A DNA stretch of 64,000 bases from Micromonospora tarapacensis (GTDB lineage: Bacteria; Actinomycetota; Actinomycetes; Mycobacteriales; Micromonosporaceae). Positions 17,778-29,078 of this stretch are shown here, one piece after another; the first letter of the stretch is position 1; the number at the start of each line of letters is the position of its first letter. The DNA is taken from NCBI RefSeq assembly GCF_019697375.1, contig NZ_JAHCDI010000004.1:3025324-3089323 (forward strand), read 5' to 3'. Under the pieces are notes generated by a model, which saw only the letters and a list, made by a program, of their open reading frames with translations, was not told where the DNA came from and ran no database searches. The translations under genes were made by a program, and so were the position numbers.

Positions 17778-19946
17778 TCACGAGCTGAATTCGGCGCTCA
17801 GGCTGGTCGCCGCGTCGACCTGGGTCGGCAGGTGCGACGGGTTCGTCCGGACGCCGGCCAGTGCGGCGACCACGGACAGCGCGGCCCTTGTCGTACCGAA
17901 CGACGCTTCGAGTTCCGGTTCGTCGGGCCCGTTCCCCGCGATCGCCGCGCGCACGTGGGCGAGCTGTTCGTGGTGTCCCTTGCCGGCGGGTACCCGCCGG
18001 ATCACCCGGCCGTCGACCTGCAGGCTCCGAAAGTCATCGATCACGACGGTGTGCCCGCGGCCGAGGATCTCCAGGCGCTCCTTGGGAGTGCGCTGGTTTC
18101 CGCGGGTGCAGTAGGTGATGGTCGCCGTCGACCCGTCCGGGTATCCGAGCAGGACGCTCACGTCCTCCTCCAGCCCCGGCTCACCGCGGCCGCTCCCGTG
18201 GGCGTGGACGACACCGGGCTGTGCGCTCACGAGCCAGGAGACGAGGTCGATGAAGTGGCACACCTCGCCGCGGATGCGGCCGCCCTGAAGGCGATCGTGG
18301 TACCAGTGCGAGTCGGGCAGCGGCCCGGCGTTGACTCGGTAGGAGATGGTCACCGGCCCGGATCCGGCCGCCAGGAGGTTCCTCGACTGCACGACCATCG
18401 GCGCGTGCCTACGGTTGAAGCCGACGAACAGATGGCCCGAGTTGCGGTGGTAGGCGGCGGTGACCTCGTCGAGTTCGTCCTGCGTCAGCGCGAGCGGCTT
18501 CTCCACGAACACGTGCTTGCCGGCGTCCAGCGCCTGCACGACCAGGCGGGCGTGAGAGTCGTGGCGGCTGAGGATGAACACCACGTCGATGTCGGCGCGG
18601 GCCAGCAGGTCCTCGGCCGTCGGTACCACGAGAGCGATGCCGTTGCGCTCGGCGGCGTGCCGCGCCGAGAGGCCCTTGGCAGTGGTGATGGCGGCAAGGT
18701 CGTCTTCCCAGCCCGCCGCCTTGAGCGCAGGCAGGAACGTGGCCTTGGCGTAGTTTCCGGCGCCGATCAACCCCGCACGCGGTCGCGACGAGCCGCGGCG
18801 CGGCCGGATCGTGATCGTGCCTCGGCACGGTTCCGCCGGGGCCGCGTAACTGAGCTGCACCGCGAGCGAGCGCGGTTCGGAGGCCAGCACGTCGTACGCC
18901 GCCGTTGCATCCTCCACCGCGAAGACGTGCGTGACCAGGTCGTCGACCGCGACCCGGCCACTGGCCACGAGGTCGAGATAGGCCTCGATGTTGCGCCGCG
19001 CCGTCCAGCGCACGTGGCCGATCGGATAGTCGATGCCCCATTCCTCGTAGGCCCGGTCGTAGCGGCCGGGCCCGTAGCTGCGGGCGAACCGCAGGTCCAG
19101 CTCCCGCTCGTAGAACTTCCTGCGGTCAAGCTCCAGGCCGACATCACCGACCACGACCAGCCGGGCACGGTCGCGAGCGATCTCGGTGCCGCGCGCGACC
19201 GGCGCCGAGGACGGTGTCGCCGCCGTGACCAGGATCGCGTCGACGCCGCGGCCACGGGTCAACTCCATGACGCGTTCGGTGGTCGCCGCACCGCTCTCGA
19301 CCAGACCGACCGCGCCGGCGCCTCCGGCCAGCTCGGCCGTCCACTCGCGCAGGTCGATGCCGATGACGTTCAGGCCAGAGGCGTGCGCCAGGCGGACCGT
19401 CAACTGACCGACAAGTCCGAGGCCGATCACCGCGACCGAGCCGCCCAGACCCACCTCGGCCTGCCGCAGTCCCTGCAACGCGATCGCCGCGACGGCGCCG
19501 AAGGCGGCCGCCTGGTCCGATACGGGCTCCGGAACGGGCACCGCGAGGAGCCCCGGCACCGCCTGGTATTCGGCGTGCCCGACCGACGCGGTGGCGACCC
19601 GCATTCCTGGCCGGATGCCATCGGTCGCCGCGCCGGCGGTGACAACGACACCCGCCGCGCTGTACCCGAGCGGCATGTCCTCGTCCAACCGGCTGCGCAC
19701 GGCAGCGAGCGTCGAGCGCACTCCCGTGGTGCGTGCCTTGTTCACCACCTGGCGGACCAGGTCCGGTCGCGCCCGGGCCTTGCGCAGCAGACCAGCCGAA
19801 GCAAGCTCCCGCACGGCGCGTTCGGTCCCGGCCGAGAGAAGGGATCTGCGCGCGGCGACGAGTACCTCGGTAGCACCCGGCTCGGGCTGGGGGACCTCGA
19901 CGATCCGCACCTCGCCGCCGGATACGGACTGGACGATCTGCTTCAC
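17778..19946 (-). CDS. bi-domain oxidoreductase: MDR alcohol dehydrogenase-like + Gfo/Idh/MocA
   Basis: A 722-residue fusion. Residues 1 to about 370 form a zinc-type medium-chain dehydrogenase with a cofactor-binding region at GSVAVIGLGLVGQL. Residues about 385-720 form a Gfo/Idh/MocA oxidoreductase, with AGLIGAGNYAKATFLPAL and VEKPLAL. Such fusions occur in polysaccharide loci beside heparinase II/III proteins and 2-epimerases, as here; a role in making or remodelling an unusual sugar is inferred. I chose GTG at 19946 with AAGGCAGG upstream; the frame is open to 20033, but the extra residues look non-coding. Confidence 0.82.
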   Translation of the reverse strand: MKQIVQSVSGGEVRIVEVPQPEPGATEVLVAARRSLLSAGTERAVRELASAGLLRKARARPDLVRQVVNKARTTGVRSTLAAVRSRLDEDMPLGYSAAGVVVTAGAATDGIRPGMRVATASVGHAEYQAVPGLLAVPVPEPVSDQAAAFGAVAAIALQGLRQAEVGLGGSVAVIGLGLVGQLTVRLAHASGLNVIGIDLREWTAELAGGAGAVGLVESGAATTERVMELTRGRGVDAILVTAATPSSAPVARGTEIARDRARLVVVGDVGLELDRRKFYERELDLRFARSYGPGRYDRAYEEWGIDYPIGHVRWTARRNIEAYLDLVASGRVAVDDLVTHVFAVEDATAAYDVLASEPRSLAVQLSYAAPAEPCRGTITIRPRRGSSRPRAGLIGAGNYAKATFLPALKAAGWEDDLAAITTAKGLSARHAAERNGIALVVPTAEDLLARADIDVVFILSRHDSHARLVVQALDAGKHVFVEKPLALTQDELDEVTAAYHRNSGHLFVGFNRRHAPMVVQSRNLLAAGSGPVTISYRVNAGPLPDSHWYHDRLQGGRIRGEVCHFIDLVSWLVSAQPGVVHAHGSGRGEPGLEEDVSVLLGYPDGSTATITYCTRGNQRTPKERLEILGRGHTVVIDDFRSLQVDGRVIRRVPAGKGHHEQLAHVRAAIAGNGPDEPELEASFGTTRAALSVVAALAGVRTNPSHLPTQVDAATSLSAEFSS

Positions 19947-20126
19947 GGAGCTTGCCTGCCTTAGGGAGTAATAGAGCCTCACGTACGCGGCAGGCGGCAC
20001 CTCGGGCTGCGCATACCGCGACGCATCCGTCAATGAGGATCGTATCCAGGTCAGACCGTTTAAACTGGATAACTTGTACTATTGGCGCGTCTTCGCCGAT
20101 TGGCTCCGAATTCAGTAAGGAGACTC
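19947..20126. promoter_or_regulatory. divergent promoter region, oxidoreductase / wecB
   Basis: 180 bp between divergent starts. The stretch 20035-20095 is AT-rich for this genome (includes GTTTAAACTGGATAACTTG) and is the likely site of promoters for both directions. A strong ribosome-binding site TAAGGAGAC precedes the wecB ATG. Confidence 0.5.
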
Positions 20127-21209
20127 ATGTCAGCCGCTGCCGTCCTGCATGTCACCGGTGCGCGCCCCAACTTCCCGAAAGCGGCGCCGGTGATCCGGGC
20201 ACTCGACCGGCGCGGCGTCCGGCAGTCCCTTGTCCACACGGGACAGCACTATGACGAGCGGATGTCCGAGGTCTTCTTCCGCCAGCTCGGCCTGCCCGAG
20301 CCGGACATCAACCTCGGCGTGGGCTCGGGCAGCCACGCCAGCCAGACCGCGGGCGTCATGACCGGCCTGGAAGAGCTGATGACGACCGCCCGTCCGGCGA
20401 TCGCCGTCGTCTACGGCGACGTCAACTCCGCGCTCGCCGCGGCCCTCGTCGCGGCGAAGCTGGGCATCCCGGTCGCTCATGTGGAAGCGGGCCTGCGCAG
20501 CTTCGACCGGTCCATGCCCGAGGAGATCAACCGTATTGTCGTCGACCACGTGTCCGACCTGTTGTTCGCCACGAGTCCCGACGCCGTGGCGCATCTCGGC
20601 AACGAGGGAATCGCCGCGGAAAAGATCCACCTGGTCGGCAATCCGATGATCGACACGCTGCTGGCCAACCTGGACCGTCTCGACGTCGCCCGGATCCGCA
20701 CCGCCCTCGCACTACCCGAGAGCTACCTCGTGGCGACGCTGCACCGGCCCGGGAACGTCGACGACGAGGCGGACGTGATCGGCCTGGTGAAGGCGATGCA
20801 CGCCATCGCCGACCAACTCCCGGTCATCCTGCCGCTGCACCCCCGCGGCCGGCGTCACCTCGAGGACGCGGGACTGCTCTCGCACCGTGCGCTACGCGTC
20901 GTCGAGCCGCTGGGCTACCTCGAGTTTCTCAGCCTGGTGCGCGGCGCCACCGCCGTCGTCACCGACTCCGGCGGCGTACAGGAGGAGACGACCATGCTCG
21001 GAGTTCCCTGCCTGACGCTGCGACCCAACACCGAACGGCCGGTGACCATCACCCACGGGACCAACCGCCTGGTCACCCGGGCCGCTCTGGCCGACGCGGT
21101 GGCGAGGGCGATCGCGGCCGGTCCACCCGACACCCGGCGCACGCCACCGTTGTGGGACGGCGCCGCCGGCGAACGGATCGCGGACGTCCTCGGGATCGTC
21201 GTGCATTGA
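20127..21209 (+). CDS. wecB: non-hydrolysing UDP-N-acetylglucosamine 2-epimerase
   Basis: A 360-residue cytoplasmic enzyme interconverting UDP-GlcNAc and UDP-ManNAc. Motifs: TGARPNFPKAAPVI near the N-terminus, HTGQHYDERMS, VYGDVNSA, HVEAGLRSFDRSMPEEINR and, in the C-terminal domain, TDSGGVQEET. Start is ATG at 20127, with TAAGGAGAC upstream. It is clearly distinct from the CapG-type paralogue at 447-1571. It is the last gene of the polysaccharide locus, which suggests a ManNAc-derived sugar in the polymer in addition to FucNAc. Confidence 0.9.
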   Translation: MSAAAVLHVTGARPNFPKAAPVIRALDRRGVRQSLVHTGQHYDERMSEVFFRQLGLPEPDINLGVGSGSHASQTAGVMTGLEELMTTARPAIAVVYGDVNSALAAALVAAKLGIPVAHVEAGLRSFDRSMPEEINRIVVDHVSDLLFATSPDAVAHLGNEGIAAEKIHLVGNPMIDTLLANLDRLDVARIRTALALPESYLVATLHRPGNVDDEADVIGLVKAMHAIADQLPVILPLHPRGRRHLEDAGLLSHRALRVVEPLGYLEFLSLVRGATAVVTDSGGVQEETTMLGVPCLTLRPNTERPVTITHGTNRLVTRAALADAVARAIAAGPPDTRRTPPLWDGAAGERIADVLGIVVH

Positions 21210-21267
21210 CATCGGTATGCGCCGACAGCAGGCTCTCGCTCACAGATCCTTGACAAGAGGGGGCAGG

Positions 21268-24200
21268 ATGAGGCGCACACCGCTGGCGATCGCCGGCGTG
21301 TTCACCCTGGTCGGCGCGCTCGCGCTGACCACACCGGCGAGCGCACGGCCACCGTCCGACCCGGGCGGCCGTGACGGTCTCGAGGTGTACGTCGGCACGG
21401 TCGGCCCCGCTCAGCTGCATCAGCTGCGCGAGGCCGGGGTCGACATCGGGCACGGTTCGACGCCCGACCAGTCCGGCAAGACGGAGATCGAGACGGTGCT
21501 CAGCCGCGACCAGGCCGACCGGCTGAACCGCAAGGGCATCGATCTCAAGGTCAAGAAGGTGCGCGGCAAGGATGCCTCCCAGTTGCTGCGGGAGCAGACC
21601 GCGACGGGCTGGACGGCGTTCCGCTCCTACAGCGAGCCGGGCGGCATCCGCGACGAGATCACCGCGACGGCGGCGCGGCATCCGAAGCTGGCCAAGGTGC
21701 AGTCCATCGGCCGCTCGGCGCAGGGCAAGCCGATCCTGGCCATCAAGGTCACCAAGAACGCGCGGAGCACGAGGGACGGTAAGCGGCCGGCGGTGCTCTA
21801 CGGGGGCACCCAGCACGCGCGGGAGTGGATCACGCCGGAGATGACCCGCCGGCTGATGCACCACGTGCTGGACAGCTACGGCTCCGACCGGGAGATCACC
21901 CGGCTGGTCGACACCACCGAGCTGTGGTTCGTCCCGGTGCTCAACCCGGACGGCTACGACCACACCTTCACCACCGGCAACCGGCTGTGGCGCAAGAACC
22001 TGCGCGACAACGACGGCGACGGCCAGATCACCCGGGCCGACGGCGTCGACCTGAACCGCAACTTCGGCTACAAGTGGGGCTACGACAACGAGGGTTCCTC
22101 GCCGGATCCGACAAGTGACACCTACCGGGGCCCCGGCCCCAACTCGGAGCCGGAGACGAGGGCGCTGGACGGCCTGTTCAAGCGGATGAGATTCGAGTTC
22201 TTCGTCAACTACCACTCGGCGGCGGAGCTGCTGCTCTACGGCGTCGGCTGGCAGGTGGCCACGCCGACCCCCGACGACGTGATCTACGAGGCGCTGGCCG
22301 GCGACGACGCCAACCCGGCGGTGCCCGGCTACGACCCGGACATCTCCGCCGAGCTGTACACCACCAACGGTGACACGGACAGCCACGCGACGGTGCGCTA
22401 CGGCACGCTGGGCTTCACCCCTGAAATGTCCACCTGCCAGGCAGCGGCCGAGTCGGACCCCGACGACCAGTGGCTCCCTGAGGACTGCGTCAGCAGCTTC
22501 ATCTTCCCCGACGACGAGGAGTTGATCGCGGCCGAGGTGGCCAAGAACATCCCGTTCGCGCTGTCGGTGGCGAAGTCGGCGAAGCAACCGGACGACCCGG
22601 TCTCGGTGGTGGGCCGCAGCACCCCGGATTTCGTGGTCGACGCCTTCGACGTCTCGTACGGCCGGGATCAACAGGTCGCCGCGATCAGCCGGCGGTCGCT
22701 GAAGAACGTCAGGCTGAACTACACGGTCAACGGGGGCCGGGTGAAGTCCACAAAGGTCCGCGAGTGGCGCGGCGGTGAGCGCTACGGCGACACGCACGAC
22801 GACTACTACGCCGAGTTGCGCGGGAAGGTCACCGGCGCCCGCCCGGGCGACCGGGTGCGGGTGTGGTTCACCGCCACCCGGCCCGGCCGGGGCAAGGGCA
22901 AGGTCAGCAGCGAGCGCTTCACCTACCGCGTGCACCACGACATCGGCGGGGACGTGCTGGTCCTCGCGGTCGAGGACGTCACGGGCCTGACCCCGACCCA
23001 GGACACCACCACCGCGAAGTACGCCGACGAGGTCGCCGCGTCGCTGCGCGCCGCCGGGCGCAGCAGCGACGTGTACGACTTCGACGCGATGGGCCGCACC
23101 GCCCCGCACCATCTGGGCGTGCTGTCGCACTACCGGGCGGTGGTCTGGGAGACCGGCGACGACATCATCCTGCGCTCCGCCGGCCAGGTGCCCGGCACCG
23201 CGGCGAAGGCGGCGGCGGACATCGAGCTGTCCGTCCGGGACTACCTCAACGAGGGCGGCAAGCTGCTGGTCAGCGGCAAGTACGCGCTCTACGCCCAGGC
23301 GGGCAACGGGCTGTACGGCTACCAGCCGGACGCCCCACCGGAGTGCACCGACGCCGCCGACCCGACCTGCCTGCCGCTGCTCAACGACTTCCAGCAGTAC
23401 TGGCTGGGGGCGTACAACTACGTCAGCGACGGCGGCACCTCGCCCGACGGGGAGCCGTACCCGGTCCTCGGCGACGACGGCCGGTTCGCCGGTTTCGCCG
23501 GGACGCTCAACGCCGAGGGTTCCGCGGGCAACCAGGACCACACCGCGTCGTTCCTGACCACGTCGAGCTTCCTGCCGGTCGGGCAGTTCCCGCAGTTCGC
23601 CAGCTCCGCGCCGGTCGGCTGGGGACGGCCGGGCGGGGCGCCGTTCGATCCGCGTACGGGCGAGTGGTACCTGTTCAGCGGTCAGTCCGACGAGTCGTAC
23701 AAGCGGCTGACCCGGACCGTTGACCTGACCGGGGCCAGCAGCGGTGAACTGCGCTTCTTCATCTCGTTCGACATCGAGACGAACTGGGACTTCATGATCG
23801 TCGAAGCGCGCGAGGTGGGCACCGACGACTGGACCACGCTGCCCGACTCCGGCGGCTCGACCTCGCAGGAGACCGGGGACAGCTGCACCTCCGGCTGGGT
23901 GCCGCAGCTGCACCCGTTCCTCGCCCACTACCAGGGCGAGGACTGCTCGCCGACCGGCACCACCGGCGAGTGGCACGCGGCCACCGGCACCTCCAACGGC
24001 TGGAAGGAGTTCACCGCCGACCTGTCGGCGTACGCGGGCCGGCAGGTGGAGGTCTCCATCTCCTACGCCACCGACTGGGCCACCCAGGGCCTCGGGGTGT
24101 TCCTGGACGACGCGCGGGTCGTCGTCGACGGGGCCACCGTCGCCGAGACGTCGTTCGAGACGGACCTCGGCGGCTGGACGGTGGCCGGTCCCCCGGTGGG

Positions 24201-24378
24201 CTCCAGCCCGGCCGCCAACGACTGGTCCCGCAGCCAGCAGGCGTTCGAGGAGGGCTCGGCGGTGGTCACCGAGGACACCGTCTACCTGGGTTTCGGGCTT
24301 GAAGGGCTGGCTCCGGCGGCCCGGGACGAGTTGATCGCCCGGTCGCTGACCCAGCTGACCGGCCGGCCGCGCCGGTAG
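21268..24378 (+). CDS. secreted M14 zinc carboxypeptidase with C-terminal MAM/InhA-like region
   Basis: A 1036-residue exported protein. The signal peptide ends near TTPASA (residue 27), a propeptide-like segment follows to about 115, and a carboxypeptidase A-type M14 domain runs to about 440. Zinc ligands H183 and E186 lie in TQHAREW, the substrate-binding DLNRNFGYKWGYD follows, the third ligand is in FFVNYHSAAE and the catalytic Glu in GFTPEMS. The rest, roughly 500 residues, resembles the C-terminal part of immune-inhibitor-A-type proteases (SFDIETNWDFMIVEA). This is much longer than a plain M14 enzyme. Start is ATG at 21268, with AGAGG upstream. It probably degrades extracellular peptides. 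Confidence 0.88.
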   Translation: MRRTPLAIAGVFTLVGALALTTPASARPPSDPGGRDGLEVYVGTVGPAQLHQLREAGVDIGHGSTPDQSGKTEIETVLSRDQADRLNRKGIDLKVKKVRGKDASQLLREQTATGWTAFRSYSEPGGIRDEITATAARHPKLAKVQSIGRSAQGKPILAIKVTKNARSTRDGKRPAVLYGGTQHAREWITPEMTRRLMHHVLDSYGSDREITRLVDTTELWFVPVLNPDGYDHTFTTGNRLWRKNLRDNDGDGQITRADGVDLNRNFGYKWGYDNEGSSPDPTSDTYRGPGPNSEPETRALDGLFKRMRFEFFVNYHSAAELLLYGVGWQVATPTPDDVIYEALAGDDANPAVPGYDPDISAELYTTNGDTDSHATVRYGTLGFTPEMSTCQAAAESDPDDQWLPEDCVSSFIFPDDEELIAAEVAKNIPFALSVAKSAKQPDDPVSVVGRSTPDFVVDAFDVSYGRDQQVAAISRRSLKNVRLNYTVNGGRVKSTKVREWRGGERYGDTHDDYYAELRGKVTGARPGDRVRVWFTATRPGRGKGKVSSERFTYRVHHDIGGDVLVLAVEDVTGLTPTQDTTTAKYADEVAASLRAAGRSSDVYDFDAMGRTAPHHLGVLSHYRAVVWETGDDIILRSAGQVPGTAAKAAADIELSVRDYLNEGGKLLVSGKYALYAQAGNGLYGYQPDAPPECTDAADPTCLPLLNDFQQYWLGAYNYVSDGGTSPDGEPYPVLGDDGRFAGFAGTLNAEGSAGNQDHTASFLTTSSFLPVGQFPQFASSAPVGWGRPGGAPFDPRTGEWYLFSGQSDESYKRLTRTVDLTGASSGELRFFISFDIETNWDFMIVEAREVGTDDWTTLPDSGGSTSQETGDSCTSGWVPQLHPFLAHYQGEDCSPTGTTGEWHAATGTSNGWKEFTADLSAYAGRQVEVSISYATDWATQGLGVFLDDARVVVDGATVAETSFETDLGGWTVAGPPVGSSPAANDWSRSQQAFEEGSAVVTEDTVYLGFGLEGLAPAARDELIARSLTQLTGRPRR

Positions 24379-24390
24379 CGGCGGTCGCGG

Positions 24391-24424
24391 GGCGCGCCGA
24401 CGGTCGGGACACTGCCGGCGCGCC
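24391..24424 (+). terminator. hairpin after the M14 peptidase gene
   Basis: GGCGCGCCG (24391-24399) pairs with CGGCGCGCC (24416-24424) across a 16-nt loop, 12 bases after the peptidase stop and before the NAD kinase start. A GC-rich intrinsic terminator is likely, although the loop is long. Confidence 0.45.
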
Positions 24425-24473
24425 TTGCCGCGTACCGCAGGACGGCCGGCCCGGACTGTGGTGAGCTGGAGAT

Positions 24474-25403
24474 GTGGAACGGATCCGGCTCGGGCTGGTG
24501 CTGCACCCCACCCGGGACGTGTCCCCGGTGGTGGACACCATCGCGGCGTGGGCCGCCCGGCACGACGCCGCCCTGGCGGTCCGCGCCGAGGACCGGCACC
24601 GGGTGCCCGAGCCGGTCCGGCCGGTGCCGGAGGAGGAACTTGTTGCCCGGTCGGACGTGCTTGTCACCATCGGCGGGGACGGCACGATGCTGGGCGCGCT
24701 GCGGATGGCCGTCGGCGACCCGAAGCCGGTGCTCGGCGTGCACCTGGGCAAGTTGGGTTTCCTGGTGGAGGTGGAGCCGCCGGAGCTGCCGGCGGCGCTG
24801 GACCGGCTGCTGACCAGGCAGTACACCGTCGAGGCGCACAGCTGCCTGGTCTGCGACGTGTGCGGCGACGACGTGGTCGCGTTCAACGACATCGCGCTGG
24901 TCCGCCAGCCGGGACAGGGCTTCGTCAGCGCCACCCTGGCGGTGGACGGGCAGCAGTACGGCTACTACCGCTGTGACTCGCTGGTGGTGTGCACCCCGAC
25001 CGGGTCCACCGCGTACAGCTACGCCGCCGGTGGGCCGCTGATCTCCCCCGCGACGCGCGCGGTCGTGGTGACCCCGAGCGCACCGATGTCCGGCATCTCC
25101 CGGTCGGTGGTGTTCTCGCCGGAGGAGACGGTGCGGCTGGAGCTGCGCCCCGGGTCCGGGCCGGTCGCCGTGGAGGTGGACGGGCTGGTCATCCGGAACC
25201 AGTCGACGTCGGGCGCGGTGGACATCCGCTACCGCCAGGACGCCGGTCTGGTGGTCCGCCTCGATCCGCTCCGCTACCAGGAACGCAGCCAGCTCAAGCT
25301 GAGCCTGCTGGATCTGCCGCTGCTGCCGGAGCAGTTGCGCGAGCTGCTTCCCGAGAGCCTGCGCCGCCAACTCGGTCGCCGCGAGCTGCCACCCCCGCGC
25401 TGA
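24474..25403 (+). CDS. nadK: NAD kinase (ATP-NAD kinase family)
   Basis: A 309-residue cytoplasmic enzyme phosphorylating NAD to NADP. The GGDGT motif lies at 67-71, with FNDIALVR and TPTGSTAYSYAAGGPLI further on, the conserved core of the family; length is normal. The start is GTG at 24474. A GGAG lies only two bases before it and GGTGAG about eight bases before, the latter being the better ribosome-binding site. The usual actinobacterial neighbours of nadK (recN, rRNA methyltransferase) are absent, so it may be a second NAD kinase of the genome. Confidence 0.88.
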   Translation: MERIRLGLVLHPTRDVSPVVDTIAAWAARHDAALAVRAEDRHRVPEPVRPVPEEELVARSDVLVTIGGDGTMLGALRMAVGDPKPVLGVHLGKLGFLVEVEPPELPAALDRLLTRQYTVEAHSCLVCDVCGDDVVAFNDIALVRQPGQGFVSATLAVDGQQYGYYRCDSLVVCTPTGSTAYSYAAGGPLISPATRAVVVTPSAPMSGISRSVVFSPEETVRLELRPGSGPVAVEVDGLVIRNQSTSGAVDIRYRQDAGLVVRLDPLRYQERSQLKLSLLDLPLLPEQLRELLPESLRRQLGRRELPPPR

Positions 25404-25544
25404 TCCGGCTGACTTTCCACCCATACATCGATACACTTCACTTCAATCGCAGCCCGGCGCCGACCGCCGTCCCAGTCAGGTGCCGACGGCCGCGACCGTC
25501 CCGCCCAACCCACCACCGCACCCGATCAGCTTGGAAGGAAGCAG

Positions 25545-26045
25545 ATGACCCGCACGTTCCTGCGGGCGGCGACCGTCCTCGCCGCCGCGCTCCTCGCCAC
25601 CACCGTCATGGCCAGCAGCGCAGCCGCCAGCCCGATCTCCCAGCGCTTCTCCGTCCCCTCCGGAGACAACTGCACCTACGGCTACACCGAAGGCGTGCTC
25701 GAATGGCGCTCCACCGCACCTACCAGTGCGGTACGGCTGACCGGAGTCGTCGTCGACCGGCCCAGCGCCAACGAGCCGATCGCCTGCCGCGACGACCGTC
25801 GCTACACCACCGCCACCTACGTCGCGTACGCGGGCGAACGCCCCATCGACCAGGCAGCTCGGCGGGTCGACAACGGCGTGGTGAGGTTCGACTTCGTGCT
25901 CGGCTCCAATGCCTCCGTGCTGGGCATCGACCGGGTGACCATCCAGGTCTGCCGGACGTCGCTCGACGGGGCCAGCATCAGGCCGGACTACTGCGGTCGC
26001 GAATACACCTTCCGCCCCACGTCGATCGGCCCCAACGGATCGTGA
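25545..26045 (+). CDS. small secreted protein of unknown function
   Basis: A 166-residue protein with a clear Sec signal peptide (MTRTFLRAATVLAAALLATT..., cleavage near AAA-SPI at about 27). The mature part has four Cys (in DNCTYG, PIACRD, VCRTS and DYCGRE), probably forming two disulfides, and is rich in beta-strand-prone stretches. No family was recognised. Start is ATG at 25545, with GGAAGGAAG upstream, one of the strongest ribosome-binding sites in the window. It stands alone between NAD kinase and a terminator, so it is probably monocistronic from a promoter in 25410-25530. Confidence 0.75.
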   Translation: MTRTFLRAATVLAAALLATTVMASSAAASPISQRFSVPSGDNCTYGYTEGVLEWRSTAPTSAVRLTGVVVDRPSANEPIACRDDRRYTTATYVAYAGERPIDQAARRVDNGVVRFDFVLGSNASVLGIDRVTIQVCRTSLDGASIRPDYCGREYTFRPTSIGPNGS

Positions 26046-26050
26046 CAGCG

Positions 26051-26091
26051 GCGCCCGGGTGTGGTCACTCGCGGTCACCGCACCCGGGCGC
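26051..26091. terminator. bidirectional terminator between secreted protein gene and pgm
   Basis: GCGCCCGGGTG (26051-26061) pairs perfectly with CACCCGGGCGC (26081-26091), in the 62 bp between two convergent stops. Confidence 0.7.
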
Positions 26092-26107
26092 CCGTCCCAC
26101 CGGGGCG

Positions 26108-27750
<1,643 letters not shown>

Positions 27751-27754
<4 letters not shown>

Positions 27755-28983
27755 GGTTCCACCTTCTGTCCCTTGCCGATGACCACGATGCCGTTGTCGG
27801 AGACGGTGTAGCGCTGCCGGTCCCGTTCCAGGTCCACGCCGATCTCGGCGCCCTCGGGCACGTGGACGTTCTTGTCCAGGATGGCCCGGCGGACCACGGC
27901 GTGCCGGCCGATGTCGACACCTTCCATGAGTACGCACCCGTCCACGTGTGCCCAGGAGTGGACCTTCACCTTGGGCGAGACGATCGAGTTCTCCACCAGT
28001 GAACCGGATATCACCGCGCCGGGCGAGACCATCGAGGCGACCGCCCGGCCGACCCGTTCGCCCCACTGGTGCACGAACTTGGCCGGCGGGAACGGTGGCT
28101 GCTCGGTGTAGATCGGCCACTCGAAGTTGTAGAGGTTGAACACCGGGTGGACGTTGATCAGATCCATGTGCGCGTCGTAGAAGGAGTCGAGGGTCCCCAC
28201 GTCCCGCCAGTAGCCGCGGTCCCGGTCGGTGCTGCCCGGCACCTCGTTGTCGCGGAAGTCGTAGACGTTCGCCTCGCCCTGGGCGACCAGCGCCGGGATG
28301 ATGCTGCCGCCCATGTCGTGCTTGCTGGTCTTGTCGTCCGCGTCGTGCTCGACCGCCTCGATCAGCGCCCGGGTGGTAAAGACGTAGTTGCCCATCGAGG
28401 CGTAGATCTCGTCGGGTGCGTCGGGCAGCCCGACGGCGTCGGTGGGCTTCTCGCGGAAGGCCCGGATCCGCCGGCCGTCCTCGCCGACCTCGATGACGCC
28501 GAACTGGTCGGCGGTGGCCAGCGGCTGCCGGATGCCCGCGACGGTGACCGCGGCGCCGGAGGCGATGTGGTCCTCCACCATCTGGCGGGGATCCATCCGG
28601 TAGATGTGGTCGGCGCCGAAGACGATCACGTAGTCGGGCTGCTCGTCGTAGATCAGGTTGAAACTCTGGTAGATCGCGTCGGCCGAGCCGGCGAACCACC
28701 AGGGGCCCCGACGCTGCTGGGCGGGCACCGGGGTGACGTAGTTGCCCAGCAGCGTCGACATCCGCCAGGTCTTGGTGATGTGCCGGTCGAGGGAGTGCGA
28801 CTTGTACTGGGTCAACACGACGATCTTCAGATAGCCGGCGTTGGCCAGGTTGGAGAGGACGAAGTCGACCATGCGGTACATCCCGCCGAACGGGACGGCC
28901 GGCTTGGCCCGGTCTGTGGTCAGCGGCATCAGGCGCTTGCCCTCTCCGCCGGCCAGGACGATCGCGAGCACCTTGGCAGCCAT
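27751..28983 (-). CDS. glgC: glucose-1-phosphate adenylyltransferase
   Basis: A 410-residue enzyme making ADP-glucose from ATP and glucose-1-phosphate. The nucleotidyltransferase signature [12 protein letters not shown] lies at 11-22, followed by KPAVPFGG, then [10 protein letters not shown] and, in the C-terminal half, a left-handed beta-helix-like region with repeated hydrophobic hexads. It is transcribed divergently from the glycosyltransferase gene glgM, the same arrangement as Rv1213/Rv1212c in Mycobacterium tuberculosis. ATG start at 28983. ADP-glucose is the donor for GlgM. Confidence 0.95.
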
Positions 28984-29078
28984 GACCAGACGCTATCCAT
29001 ACCCGTGCCACTTCACCACTCGGACGGGCACAGTTCCGCAGCCGGTGCGGCGTTGGATTCTGCACTAGGGTGCCGGAC
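28984..29078. promoter_or_regulatory. divergent promoter region, glgC / glgM
   Basis: 95 bp between the two divergent starts must hold both promoters. Candidate -10-like sequences are TATCCAT near 28995 (either strand) and TGCACTAGGG near 29061. AGGG at 29067-29069 serves as ribosome-binding site for glgM. Confidence 0.45.

Noticed and set aside
17832..19964. 710-codon plus-strand frame opposite the bi-domain oxidoreductase
   Set aside because: Antisense shadow; the minus-strand gene has both expected domains.
21073..23976. A 967-codon open frame on the minus strand opposite the M14 peptidase
   Set aside because: It is the mirror of a high-GC gene: Val/Gly/Arg/His-rich, no domain, and the plus-strand protein has a full catalytic site.
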